Below are positions 1 to 10,622 of a stretch of DNA of 64,000 nt, one piece after another. This stretch comes from Zygotorulaspora mrakii (taxonomy: Eukaryota > Ascomycota > Saccharomycetes > Saccharomycetales > Saccharomycetaceae), in contig NC_050720.1 of NCBI RefSeq assembly GCF_013402915.1, forward strand, positions 496,001 through 560,000, written 5' to 3'. Position numbers and translations under genes: made by a program. The notes under the pieces were generated by a model. It saw only the letters and a list, made by a program, of their open reading frames with translations, was not told where the DNA came from and made no database searches. Numbering within the stretch: the first letter of the stretch is position 1; the number at the start of each line of letters is the position of its first letter.

Positions 1-102
1 ACCGCCATATATCATTTGATGAAAATTTGCAGAACTTATTTAATGATACATAACGAAACTCTTATAGCATTCGCTTGCAGATGAAATGCGCACGAATGCT
101 GT

Positions 103-357
103 TTAAACTACAATTTTCTTCCATTCGCTCTCCGTGTAGCACTTGCAGGTGAATGCATGTATCTGTGCAATCTCATTTTTAAGGGCTTTGTTGACTAGAC
201 GATTTCTCATTAGTCTATTCTTTCCTTCAAAAGTGTTGCTTACAACAACTACATCGAATGACTGACCGCACCCAGCAGATATATCTGTAACAATAGAGCT
301 GAATAAATCTGGAATATTGGACTCGAGCCTCGATTTAAGATCTGATTCAGTCACCAT
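103..357 (-). CDS. FRA2: BolA-like iron regulator, Fra2/Bol2 homologue (YGL220W)
   Basis: An 84-residue BolA-family protein. In yeast Fra2 binds monothiol glutaredoxins Grx3/Grx4 in cytosol and nucleus. The pair carries a bridged [2Fe-2S] cluster that inhibits the iron regulon activators Aft1/Aft2. Visible family features are the GCGQSFD stretch with Cys30, the invariant His67 in IHAF (the cluster ligand in BolA proteins), and the CKCYTESEW C-terminus. The S. cerevisiae protein is about 120 residues with an N-terminal extension. This product starts at the Met matching an internal Met of that protein, so the extension is absent or poorly conserved here. It is divergent from NIF3 across 160 bp, as in S. 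cerevisiae (YGL220W-YGL221C), which supports the call. Confidence 0.9.
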   Translation of the reverse strand: MVTESDLKSRLESNIPDLFSSIVTDISAGCGQSFDVVVVSNTFEGKNRLMRNRLVNKALKNEIAQIHAFTCKCYTESEWKKIVV

Positions 358-517
358 ATTAACATAAAGAGGATTTTCGGTATTTGTACATGCAAGTTGA
401 AAAATGTGTTTTGTTCTTGCTCATAATACGGCGATGCTTTAATATGAAATTTTTAGAAGCCTTTTCTTGGCCTCTACTTAAAACTAGAGTATGTCAAGGT
501 AATTCGAAAAGGATCAA

Positions 518-1393
518 ATGAGCAAAGCTATATCGAAATCTCAGTTGAAAGTCATCACAAAAGCTATCAATAAACACTATCCATCAAGCTATGCGGACAG
601 CAGTTGGGACAATACTGGTCTTTTGATTGATTGTTCAAAAAACGAAAACGTTACAACCGAAGTAAAAAAACCGTTAGTTTTACTCACTGTTGATTTAACG
701 TCATCGGTTGCGCAAGAAGCAATTGAACGTGATTGCAATGTAATTCTTGCCTACCACCCCTTCATATTCCCAAGCTGGAAAAACCTGAATCCGTCACGTA
801 ATTCCCAGCACGATAGCGCCATCAAATTAATACAGCAGGGCATTTCCGTTTATTGCCCACATACCGCCGTTGATGCAGCCAAGGATGGAGTAAATGATTG
901 GCTTTCCCATGGCCTAGTCGCTCACGAGCGCACAATGATCGCTTCAAGTGAGTCTATTGAGTCTATTAAGGATAAGCCGATAAATGGAGAAGATAGCACA
1001 GAAGTGGGATATGGCCGTTTGGTAAAACTAGCCAGCCCTTTGACTTTGAAACAAGTAATTAAGAACGTCAAGAACTCTTTGGGAATAGACCACTTACAAG
1101 TTGCATCTCATTATGAGCCTGCCAACCATTCGATTAAGACGATCGCACTATGTGCTGGCAGTGGCAGTGGTGTTTTCAGATCTCTGAGAGAAGATGTGGA
1201 CCTTTATTACACTGGAGAGCTTTCTCACCACGAAATATTGAAATATAAAGAAATGGGCAAAAGCGTAATCATATGCAACCATTCGAACACAGAACGTGGT
1301 TATTTAAGAGAGCAAATGTGTCACATACTGAAAAGCGAAGGTGTTGACTGCATCGTCAGTGAGAATGATAAGGACCCTCTTAATGTAGTCTAA
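518..1393 (+). CDS. NIF3: NIF3-family metal-binding protein (YGL221C homologue)
   Basis: 291 residues, close to the 288 of S. cerevisiae Nif3. The NIF3/DUF34 family binds two metal ions and is related to GTP cyclohydrolase I type 2. Its physiological reaction in yeast is not established. Metal-ligand motifs are in the expected places: His80 in AYHPFIF, His115 and Asp119 in PHTAVD, and His255 and Glu259 in NHSNTERGYL. The protein spans the full family domain with no gap. It shares a short promoter with the BolA gene and lies upstream of the YER034W and EDC1/2 homologues, which is the merged YGL/YER order. Confidence 0.93.
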   Translation: MSKAISKSQLKVITKAINKHYPSSYADSSWDNTGLLIDCSKNENVTTEVKKPLVLLTVDLTSSVAQEAIERDCNVILAYHPFIFPSWKNLNPSRNSQHDSAIKLIQQGISVYCPHTAVDAAKDGVNDWLSHGLVAHERTMIASSESIESIKDKPINGEDSTEVGYGRLVKLASPLTLKQVIKNVKNSLGIDHLQVASHYEPANHSIKTIALCAGSGSGVFRSLREDVDLYYTGELSHHEILKYKEMGKSVIICNHSNTERGYLREQMCHILKSEGVDCIVSENDKDPLNVV

Positions 1394-1526
1394 ATATACT
1401 TATTTACTGAGTTTTCTTACACAACAATTTTTTTGGCTTCAGACCGAACACGTTAAAGAGCTTCTGCAACTTGACATTCATAAGATGCACAGCGAAATAC
1501 AGATACGGTTCTGAATAGCAATCCCA

Positions 1527-2117
1527 ATGGATCCGTACAGTTTGAAAAGGGACAATAGAAAAAAGTTTCAAGACAAGCAGCGACTGAAGCACCGTCATGC
1601 TACCCCCAGTGACAGAAAATATAGAGCATTAAACCGACAAGAGAAAGAAGGTGAAAACAGTCAGAGTAATGAAGATAAGGACGAAGAGGAGGTCGAGCTG
1701 GAAATCCCCTCGAATGAAGCAAGATACCACGAGGACATAACTATGGCATTTGGTGATGCAGGAGAGGAAGAGAGGAATAGCATCGCCAGTAAAAGGTTGA
1801 GAGACATCCTCAAGGAAAAGGCGGAACAAGAAAAGTTTCAAGACAATTTGCCGCAAAACGAGTCCTCTCAAGCACGTATCACAACAAAAGGTTTACAAAC
1901 TATGGACATAGCAGATCTAAATCAACTTCTGGGAACTAAAAACAATACCAATCTTACTCCTGCTCCTCGTGCTGCGCAGCGCAATCACCAACTCGCCACT
2001 TTAGATAAACAGCAATCCGTCGAAAGCCGTGACAATCGCAAAAACAAAGAATCGGCAACTTCCAATGTTCCTAAGGATCTGATAGCAGCTCAAGATTTTC
2101 TCGATGATCTCATATAG
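1527..2117 (+). CDS. YER034W homologue, charged protein of unknown function
   Basis: A 196-residue hydrophilic protein with no membrane segment. The N-terminus (MDPYSLKRDNRKKF) is strongly basic, and an acidic run follows at about residues 50-62. The C-terminus ends in a short hydrophobic-acidic tail (DLIAAQDFLDDLI) that could be a peptide docking motif. The call as YER034W rests mostly on position, directly upstream of the EDC1/2 homologue and on the same strand, as YER034W-YER035W in S. cerevisiae, and on the similar size. I know of no established function. No catalytic motif is visible. Confidence 0.75.
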   Translation: MDPYSLKRDNRKKFQDKQRLKHRHATPSDRKYRALNRQEKEGENSQSNEDKDEEEVELEIPSNEARYHEDITMAFGDAGEEERNSIASKRLRDILKEKAEQEKFQDNLPQNESSQARITTKGLQTMDIADLNQLLGTKNNTNLTPAPRAAQRNHQLATLDKQQSVESRDNRKNKESATSNVPKDLIAAQDFLDDLI

Positions 2118-2367
2118 CTGTTATTCGCTGACTGGAGTATGGCATTATACAATTTATCACCTATAACGATAATTTACTTATTGAGTTCAAAGAGATAACA
2201 ATCAAGAGCTAAAGCTCAGTGTAGCGATATGGGGAGCACTAACTGTTCTAAGCCTATATATTGAAGAAGTACAACCGATAACTAAACACGTTTTATTTTT
2301 AATAAATTAATACAGTATTTGAACACATTCTTCTCCTAAGTCTACATTACCTAACCTTAAGACGAGA

Positions 2368-3486
2368 ATGTCTACGGATACCATGTATTTTAATAGCTCG
2401 AGGCTGATGCCAGCCTCGAGCAAGAACAAGAATAATAGTGTTGCAAGATTGGATAAAAAAAGTATTCAGGCCGCAAAGAAAAATAAGGTTAGGCAGGAAA
2501 CCATGGATGTTAGTCTACCTGATCCTCAAATTTTGCCTAATGGTGAGAAGCCAAATTTTGGTAACTCAAAATCTCGCCGAAAAGCAAGAGATGGATTGGC
2601 TCCCAACAGGAAGAGCAAGAATGCTACAAAATCTAAAGTTGCAGCTGATGAAACGGATGCAGCCGAGGTGACGCAGCATCTCAAGGATATGTATTTGAAG
2701 TCCGGTGAACCAAAGCCTAAACCCAAAAACAGCAGAAAGAGACAAGAAAAACGGAACAGTAGCACTACCAGTGTAAGCAGTGGTGCTGATTCATCCTCTG
2801 CAGACTGTGCTCGATGTGATGAGACCAGTCGTGAAACGCCAGTTTCGACTCTTTCGGCTAAGTCAGTGCCTCAACCAACCAAGCAAACTTCACCTCCGAT
2901 GACATCACCAACGCAGTATTCAAACAGTAGTGTTGTTTCGCCACTGCTTATGAACCCAGGTCTTAACGCTGGTATAAACGTGGGTATTATCTCAGCACGT
3001 CCACCATCATCACCAGTGTCGCAAACGCAATTTCAACAACAGCAGCAAATGCAGCAACCACAGCAACCGGGCTTCGCCGGATATCCATACGGTAATTATT
3101 CCTTTGCGTCACCATTTAATGCACCTCAGTTTATGGCACCACAAACGCCTTTGATGAATCCTATGTATCCGCAGCCATCTTTGCATCAGTTACCGGTGAT
3201 GTACAGAGCGCTTGACATTCAACAACATCAAATGGAACAAAATTATTTGCAACAAGCCCAAAATCACCCATATCAGTCATTGCCACAAAATCACCAATAT
3301 CCTCGCCCTGTTAGCGCTCCCTTGGGATTGGACAAAGTTCCCAAAGTATTAGAGTCTAGCGCTATTACTGGTCGTTCAAAGCCATATGAGAATCAGCCTC
3401 ATGGAAGTAGTAAAACATTTGCAGGGGCCTCATTTGCATCAAAGGATCCCAAGGTTCATAAATTGCCCAAACCAAGCTTTACATGA
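2368..3486 (+). CDS. EDC1: Enhancer of mRNA decapping, single EDC1/EDC2 homologue
   Basis: A 372-residue protein that should bind Dcp1 and activate the Dcp2 decapping enzyme. Family landmarks are the N-terminus MSTDTMYFNSSRL, the central LPNGEKPNFG motif (56-65), and the C-terminal activation and Dcp1-binding segment with FAGASF (351-356) followed by LPKPSF (366-371). S. cerevisiae Edc1 and Edc2 are only about 175 and 145 residues, so this one is more than twice as long. The extra length is mainly a low-complexity Ser/Pro and then Gln/Asn/Pro-rich middle (about 130-345) with a short poly-Q. A single gene sits where S. cerevisiae has two ohnologues (YGL222C, YER035W). It is followed by ARB1, convergent, about 220 bp away. 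Confidence 0.9.
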   Translation: MSTDTMYFNSSRLMPASSKNKNNSVARLDKKSIQAAKKNKVRQETMDVSLPDPQILPNGEKPNFGNSKSRRKARDGLAPNRKSKNATKSKVAADETDAAEVTQHLKDMYLKSGEPKPKPKNSRKRQEKRNSSTTSVSSGADSSSADCARCDETSRETPVSTLSAKSVPQPTKQTSPPMTSPTQYSNSSVVSPLLMNPGLNAGINVGIISARPPSSPVSQTQFQQQQQMQQPQQPGFAGYPYGNYSFASPFNAPQFMAPQTPLMNPMYPQPSLHQLPVMYRALDIQQHQMEQNYLQQAQNHPYQSLPQNHQYPRPVSAPLGLDKVPKVLESSAITGRSKPYENQPHGSSKTFAGASFASKDPKVHKLPKPSFT

Positions 3487-3703
3487 ATGAGGCAGTTGCG
3501 TTGACAGGGAGAGGTTTTTTTTTTCACCTTTTTTTTTTGGTTTCGATTAGTTTACAGCTTGAGCAAGGATCTGGTATCACTTTCCTCAACCTGGTCATTC
3601 GATTGAATAGACATTGTAGATAAATATGGAATTATTAGATTACACAAGTTTATGTATTGTTCTGCGCAAGGCAGGGTGTTTGTTCGAAAGAGATATATTA
3701 TAA

Positions 3704-5536
3704 TCACAAGACAACGTTCTTGGCAAGCTTGTTCTTGTATTGTAAAATGGAACCATCCCATCTAGTGGCTGTTTTATGTTCAACTACAAAAATGTCCTTT
3801 GCAATCTTATCAAGCAGTCTAAAATCATGTGAAACAACAACGACACCACCATTGAATTCCTTAATAGCATCAGCCAAAGAATCGATTGTTGGAATGTCCA
3901 AACCGTTAGTAGGTTCGTCCAGTAGCAAAACATTGGGCTGTTCCAATGCCAACAGAGCGAAGACAACACGAGAACGTTGGCCCTCTGATAGTGTACCCAT
4001 TTGGACAGTTTGTCCTTCACCAGTTAAACCATAACGACCCAATTGCCCTCTCCAATATTGGAAATCTTGAGAAATTTGTGGATACTTGTCACGAACAAAT
4101 TCCAAAGCTGATTTGGTCAAATCCAATTGATCCTGTGAATGTTGAGAGTAAACACCCAATTTAACATGGGTATGTCTCGAAACACGGCCACCTTGTGGTG
4201 TTAATTCACCAGTCATGATTTTTAATAAAGTAGATTTACCAACACCATTTGGACCAACTAGTGCAACTCTGGAATCCATATCAACACCAAAATTCAAATG
4301 TTCGTATAAATTATTTTCTTTGTTCCCATCATAAGAGAAACTGATATCATCAAAAGCCAAGACAGGTGGTGGTAATCTTTCTACCGGAGGGAACCTGAAA
4401 GAGAAAACTCTATCACCAGCAACGGGTTGAATTAAACCATCAGCCTCCATTTTGTCAAGGATCTTTTGTCTTGATTTGGCTTGTCTCACCAAGTTAGCGT
4501 ATGTACCAGCTGATGCAATAAATTTCTTGATATGAGCAATTTCTTCCTGTTGTTTACTGTATTGTTTCATTTGATTTGTTTCCAATTCTGAACGGGTCTT
4601 AACATAGGAATCATAATTACCACCATACGCCATTAACTTTTGTTCTCTCATATCAATCATGTTGGAACAAACACCATTCAAGAAATCTTGAGAATGGGAG
4701 ACCAAAACTAAGGTTCTATCAAATCTTTTCAAATACTCTTCTAACCAAACACAGGCTTCCAAATCTAAATGTGCGGTTGGATCATCCAATAATAGTAAAG
4801 TTGGCTTGACAAATAATGCCTTTGCTAAGGCAACACGCATTTTCCAACCACCAGACATATCTTTAGTTTTCTTCAAAATAGTTTTGGCATTGAAACCCAA
4901 ACCGATCAAAATGACGGCTGCTCTACTCTCAAAGGTATCAGGGTCCAAGGAATCCATCTTTTCGTAGATACCGTCCAACACATCTGATTCTGGACCATCC
5001 TCGATGATAATGCGTTCAACCAAGTCTTCCAATCTCTTTAACTCGGCTTCGGCTTCTCTAACAACATATTCCAAAGCGGACCACTCACTTGGTTCAGCTG
5101 GTTCATCTAGCAAGTAAATGTCTATGTGTTCAGGAATTGGGTATTCTCTTGTAGCCAAGGCCTTCAAAAATGTAGACTTACCGCAACCATTTTCACCTAA
5201 AAGCCCATATCTACGACCATAATTGAGTTCAAGAATAGAGTCCTGAATCAAAACTTTACCGTGGAACAGTAAGGAGACAGATGATAGCTTGATATCTCTT
5301 GAAGTCTCCAAAGAATCTAGAACACCTGTGACAACACGATCAGAAAGACCATGTTCATCTTGCTGTAGTTTTAACTGGTTAATTTCCTTGGCAGCTAACT
5401 CTGCCTCATCTTCCTCTACTTTCTCTTCCTTCTTCTTACCAAGCTTTCTGACGGTTTTACCGTCCGCTTTCTTCTTGGCTTCTCTTTCAGCCTTTTTTGC
5501 GTCTCTTTTCGCTTTGGAAGCTGATACTGGTGGCAT
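3704..5536 (-). CDS. ARB1: ABC-F ATPase of ribosome biogenesis, Arb1 (YER036C homologue)
   Basis: 610 residues, the same length as S. cerevisiae Arb1, a soluble twin-cassette ATPase that shuttles between nucleus and cytoplasm and is needed for 40S and 60S subunit biogenesis. It starts with a Lys-rich extension (1-60). Cassette 1 has Walker A GENGCGKS (114-121), signature MSGGW (227-231) and Walker B LLLLDDPT, where Asp stands in the usual catalytic Glu position, a known Arb1 trait. Cassette 2 has GPNGVGKS (428-435), LSEGQ (516-520) and VLLLDEPT (536-543). There is no transmembrane domain. The coding bias is strong, as expected for an abundant essential protein. It is divergent from COG1 across about 210-260 bp. 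Confidence 0.97.
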   Translation of the reverse strand: MPPVSASKAKRDAKKAEREAKKKADGKTVRKLGKKKEEKVEEDEAELAAKEINQLKLQQDEHGLSDRVVTGVLDSLETSRDIKLSSVSLLFHGKVLIQDSILELNYGRRYGLLGENGCGKSTFLKALATREYPIPEHIDIYLLDEPAEPSEWSALEYVVREAEAELKRLEDLVERIIIEDGPESDVLDGIYEKMDSLDPDTFESRAAVILIGLGFNAKTILKKTKDMSGGWKMRVALAKALFVKPTLLLLDDPTAHLDLEACVWLEEYLKRFDRTLVLVSHSQDFLNGVCSNMIDMREQKLMAYGGNYDSYVKTRSELETNQMKQYSKQQEEIAHIKKFIASAGTYANLVRQAKSRQKILDKMEADGLIQPVAGDRVFSFRFPPVERLPPPVLAFDDISFSYDGNKENNLYEHLNFGVDMDSRVALVGPNGVGKSTLLKIMTGELTPQGGRVSRHTHVKLGVYSQHSQDQLDLTKSALEFVRDKYPQISQDFQYWRGQLGRYGLTGEGQTVQMGTLSEGQRSRVVFALLALEQPNVLLLDEPTNGLDIPTIDSLADAIKEFNGGVVVVSHDFRLLDKIAKDIFVVEHKTATRWDGSILQYKNKLAKNVVL

Positions 5537-5800
5537 TTTCTCGTCTAGTTTACCTATTCTCAGTCTATGAATGATTTTGAGGTCGCTATCGAACTATGAA
5601 ACGTTGCTTTTAAACTTGCTCTCTTTCTCAATGATGTTCAATTGAAAACTTTTCATTTCCAGTTCGTGCGTACGCACGAGCGCCTTGCAAGTTGCAATTG
5701 TGAATATCGAACATCTAAGATGCAAGATGAAAAACAGAGTAAGGTATAGGTGTTTGATGACGACTGCAAGAGGGCGGTGCGTTTAAATGAACTGTTTGGG

Positions 5801-7048
5801 ATGAGTGGTCTTGGACTTGATGTTTTCGGTGATAGGGTAGATGAGGCTCTGGACTCCAAGGTTCTGGACTTGTTCAGAGAGCATACCGTAGTGGAGGTCA
5901 AGGATATCAAATTGGAACTATCGAATAAGATTGAGAAGAGCCACAGAAGATTTACTCAGGAATTGCAAGAGCACTTTCGCGATATATTGACTGTGACGAA
6001 TGAAGTAGGAGAACTATACAGGTTTTTGAAGGACGGCGACTCTCTTTTCATGGACCTTTGTTTCAAAGATAACGTGTATGGAGTCGACAAGTTACCAGAG
6101 CTACATCATGAGCCAATTGCTACAAATCTGAGGCGAAAGAGCACGACAGTTACTTGCTTAGCACCAATGTCACCCGTGGTCTCCTCTGCAACGAGCGTAT
6201 TATTGGTGTCCAATTGGACGCTCGCTATCACTGATTTCGTTTCGCGCTTTACTGCTTCATCAAACCCTGGTAAACTATTTGATAAAACTCTTCAAGAATT
6301 TGAGAATTTGAGGAATCATATCGCTCAGCTTCATCCATTTAAGAAAATTATTTTATCGAAATGTCATCAATTCTTGTCATTCATCAACGACGATGAGGCC
6401 AGTCATAATATTTTTACCTTTAATCAATGGGCCAAGCTTTACAATTTGATACTGAGGGACGAGCCACCTGTTTTCGAATGGGATTCGGAACAGCTTAAGG
6501 CGTTCGACTCGCTCTTATTCGACACCACCCTTGCTAATTATACAGAGGATCTACTGAAGGATGAACAAGTACAGGAGTTTGTAAGATCTGCAATTTTTCA
6601 GTCGAAGATGAGTGAAAAGATATTGAAAAGCATCCACGTGCAGCTCATGGAGTTGGATGACCTATTGAAAAGTGGCCACGATGTCTCGCGCTCGTTGTCG
6701 CACCTTCACAAGCTTGCCTCACGAGATACAACAGCTTCTGACATCGTCGACGAATCACGTTTGTACGCTGAAGGACTTGTGACTGATCAAAGAGTGGCCC
6801 TTTACAGACTTATAACATCAATTACTGATAAGTTACGTAGCCTGAAGGTCAATAGTGGTGGCTCAAATCAGATGGCCGACCTGAAATCTCGCTTGATTGA
6901 GAAACTACAACAGTGTCTGCCGTCCGAACTGCCAGGGAGTACCGCAACTCTCAAAATGGATGACATGATATCAGATGTAATGCGAAGACACAACGATGAA
7001 AACTATAGGATATTTATTGAGAGGCAGATAAAACGGCTACGAGAGTAG
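5801..7048 (+). CDS. COG1: COG complex subunit 1 (YGL223C homologue); start uncertain
   Basis: Subunit of lobe A of the conserved oligomeric Golgi tethering complex, acting in retrograde intra-Golgi transport. From the first in-frame ATG at 5801 the product is 415 residues, against 417 in S. cerevisiae. The N-terminal helical region (DSKVLDLF, then a long coiled coil to about residue 90) fits the family. The call is backed by position between ARB1 and the SDT1/PHM8 gene. The start is odd. The frame is open from a GTG at 5750, and the residues before Met5801 (LNELFG) still resemble the S. cerevisiae N-terminus. The ATG at 5720 is in the same frame but is followed by TAG nine codons later. Either translation starts at 5801, or a non-ATG codon is used, or the TAG is an error or a mutation. 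Confidence 0.85.
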   Translation: MSGLGLDVFGDRVDEALDSKVLDLFREHTVVEVKDIKLELSNKIEKSHRRFTQELQEHFRDILTVTNEVGELYRFLKDGDSLFMDLCFKDNVYGVDKLPELHHEPIATNLRRKSTTVTCLAPMSPVVSSATSVLLVSNWTLAITDFVSRFTASSNPGKLFDKTLQEFENLRNHIAQLHPFKKIILSKCHQFLSFINDDEASHNIFTFNQWAKLYNLILRDEPPVFEWDSEQLKAFDSLLFDTTLANYTEDLLKDEQVQEFVRSAIFQSKMSEKILKSIHVQLMELDDLLKSGHDVSRSLSHLHKLASRDTTASDIVDESRLYAEGLVTDQRVALYRLITSITDKLRSLKVNSGGSNQMADLKSRLIEKLQQCLPSELPGSTATLKMDDMISDVMRRHNDENYRIFIERQIKRLRE

Positions 7049-8137
<1,089 letters not shown>

Positions 8138-8233
8138 GAGGAATTTATAGACTTGAAACAGCGTGTATACTGATAACAAATATTACGTACATTTTAACAA
8201 TCCATTGAATAGAAATTTCGTCTATTGATGAGT

Positions 8234-9394
8234 TTAGATTTTTCTAAACATATTCAAAATGCCTTTCAATAACGTTAACTCAACTTCGCCATTCTCAAGA
8301 TCTAAAATATCAGAAATGCACTTTTCGAAATACCTGATGCATTTGTTGTCGCCAAATGGTATACCGTCTGGTCCAACCACGACAAGAATGTAGTAAAGGA
8401 GAGTTTCGTATGATTTTGCGTCCAGTAAGTCATCAAACACGCTTGTTAACTCTGAAAGAAACGGGATATCTGGAGACTTGCATAATATACATTTTAACAG
8501 TGAACATCGTAAGGAGGGTATCAATCTCATTAGCCTATAATGCATGAAATAGTCATCATTGTTGACTAGCTGTAAATAGCATGTCAAAAATTTGCTCTCT
8601 GGAAACATGTTGAATACCCTGGTGCACCATACAACGTCACACTCTACAGATTCATAAACTTTTCTGTCCATTATGAAACATATGAGACTTTTCAAAAAGT
8701 AAAGTGAATCATCTTTATATTTCAGCAATGTATCCATCATAATTTTAACTGGAGTCAGCTCGCATAATGTATCGTACTGTCTTGCCTTTGAAATTGTTAT
8801 CCTGTCATTGTATAATGCTTGAATTTTGAGATCACTGACGCCAAATGATCGAATTAGGTTCCTTAACGAGGAATCACTCTGAACAAATGTTGAGTCTTCC
8901 GTAATGAAGTGCCAGTCTACATATTTTTGAGAGATAGTTTCTTTCGCAATCATATCGATATACGAGCTGCTAACATTGGGTTTCTTTAATAGCTGTCGTA
9001 TTTTTTTCTTTCTCAGAGCTAATGGACTTGTCTGCCCTGCTTCTTGAGCTTGATTATTTACCATTTGTTCTTTCAACGAATTGATCTTTTCGATTGAGGT
9101 GGTAATATCAGGATCATAGTGTTGCCCTAAATCAAATTTCCGTAATGAGATCGAGCCATCAGAATTCGAAGAGTGGTTCCTCTTTGCAATTTTTTCCTCA
9201 CTTTCTGTACTTGCCAGAGAACGTTTAGTTAGAGTGCGTGTCAAAATCTTATCCTTGATACCGCTATCCTCATCAATTTCGTCATCGCTAGACAGTTCAA
9301 CTGAGGTGGAGGAAAGTGTTTCTAGATCACTGACATTGCGTGCAGTTTGAAGAGGTGAATCGGGTAAGGACTCTTGAGAGCTTAGTTTACTCAT
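8234..9394 (-). CDS. KRE29: Smc5/6 complex subunit Kre29/Nse6 (YER038C homologue)
   Basis: 386 residues; S. cerevisiae Kre29 is 464. With Nse5 it forms the loader/regulator subcomplex of the Smc5-Smc6 SUMO ligase in DNA repair. The first ~110 residues are Ser/Asp-rich and disordered. The structured C-terminal half has clear family segments, for example KETISQKYVDWHFI, FIMDRKVYESVECD, MHYRLMRLIPSL and the end ELTLLKGILNMFRKI. The shorter length comes from the disordered N-terminal part and from a missing insertion before the helical repeat. It is convergent with SDT1/PHM8 (96 bp apart) and upstream-flanked by VRG4/HVG1, as YER037W-YER038C-YER039C. Confidence 0.92.
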   Translation of the reverse strand: MSKLSSQESLPDSPLQTARNVSDLETLSSTSVELSSDDEIDEDSGIKDKILTRTLTKRSLASTESEEKIAKRNHSSNSDGSISLRKFDLGQHYDPDITTSIEKINSLKEQMVNNQAQEAGQTSPLALRKKKIRQLLKKPNVSSSYIDMIAKETISQKYVDWHFITEDSTFVQSDSSLRNLIRSFGVSDLKIQALYNDRITISKARQYDTLCELTPVKIMMDTLLKYKDDSLYFLKSLICFIMDRKVYESVECDVVWCTRVFNMFPESKFLTCYLQLVNNDDYFMHYRLMRLIPSLRCSLLKCILCKSPDIPFLSELTSVFDDLLDAKSYETLLYYILVVVGPDGIPFGDNKCIRYFEKCISDILDLENGEVELTLLKGILNMFRKI

Positions 9395-9602
9395 GCAGTT
9401 ATCGTTAAAACTATGTCTTCACAATCTTCCGCTACAGTTTTTTGTGTGTTTGCCTTCCCTCGCATTCAGCAACATACCGCCTAACACGCTTTTAAATAGT
9501 ATATGTGATATTCAGAAAAAATGTATATATTCAAGTCCCTTATGTACGTATTTAATGTGGTAACACTATAAAAGCTTCGGGAAACATTGTTGAAATCTAT
9601 GA

Positions 9603-10622
9603 CTATTTCACTGGTTGCTGACGTTGCGTCTTCTTTTGCTTTGCAACTGCATACACAATACCAGACAAGAACCCGATGAAAATAGATAAAATGGATAAAA
9701 AGTTGTTGGGAGCATCAAAGAATATTAACCCGGATAACGCAATTGGTAATTTATTCAAAGCGCCAACCATTGAGTAAGTAGTAGAGGAGGTAACACGAAC
9801 ACACCAACCAGAACAGTAAGAAATGCCGACAGAAGCCAAACCGGAGATAATCATTGCAGTCAAAGAGTCTTGAGATAGATTTATATTCAAATTTGCCGAA
9901 GACCAATCTTCTAAAAAGAAAGACGACAATAATAGAATTGGTAAGGCCAAAATATTGTTGTAAAACATCGTGTCGAAATCTTTGAAGTTAGTCAACTTGA
10001 TTCTTTTTCTCATAATTAATACGAAAGATGCAGACGAGATACAATTGGCAAACATCCATAAATAACCCACACTGAAGACGGAACCGGCACCGGAACCAGT
10101 TTGCGCCAACTCTTCAGCCAATTTTTCAGCCTTGGCACTTAGGTCTTGCTTATCACCCAAAGTGGCAACCACAGATGATAAAACCATAAGCATAAAAGAA
10201 GAGAGTTCCATTGAGGTGACAGAGCCACCAAAAAACAAAACTTCACCATACGCAATCAAAATTATGGTCAAGTTTTTGAAGATTGTGTAAATTGGAACGG
10301 CCAAAAACTGTAGAGCCTTGGATGAAGTATAGATCATAATCACCAACAAAATTGAGATCGGTAGCCAATTTTTGGCGTCCGTTCTGTTCAAAGGACGAAA
10401 TTTAGCATATCCCAACCCCTTCAAAACAACCAAAGCCAGTGTGCACACCAAAGATTGCGCAAAAAGCATAATAAAGTTCATATTGAATCCCTCAATGTTC
10501 ACAACATATTTATTAGTGACTGTCATCAAAATAGATGATGCACAATATGATAGAATAGAGATTGGTCCCGAGTTGGCAACATGGCTGAATGCGTTTTCAT
10601 TAGTAACTTTCAGATCCGACAT
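9603..10622 (-). CDS. VRG4: Golgi GDP-mannose transporter, single VRG4/HVG1 homologue
   Basis: A 339-residue nucleotide-sugar antiporter of the drug/metabolite transporter superfamily. It imports GDP-mannose into the Golgi lumen for glycan and sphingolipid mannosylation. About ten hydrophobic segments are visible. The two nucleotide-sugar recognition motifs are present: FYNN (220-223) and GALNK (287-291). The C-terminal tail AKQKK is the basic COPI-type retrieval signal known for Vrg4. S. cerevisiae has VRG4 (essential, YGL225W) and the ohnologue HVG1 (YER039C). One gene here stands for both. Its 5' side faces the long spacer before GLN3. Confidence 0.97.
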   Translation of the reverse strand: MSDLKVTNENAFSHVANSGPISILSYCASSILMTVTNKYVVNIEGFNMNFIMLFAQSLVCTLALVVLKGLGYAKFRPLNRTDAKNWLPISILLVIMIYTSSKALQFLAVPIYTIFKNLTIILIAYGEVLFFGGSVTSMELSSFMLMVLSSVVATLGDKQDLSAKAEKLAEELAQTGSGAGSVFSVGYLWMFANCISSASFVLIMRKRIKLTNFKDFDTMFYNNILALPILLLSSFFLEDWSSANLNINLSQDSLTAMIISGLASVGISYCSGWCVRVTSSTTYSMVGALNKLPIALSGLIFFDAPNNFLSILSIFIGFLSGIVYAVAKQKKTQRQQPVK

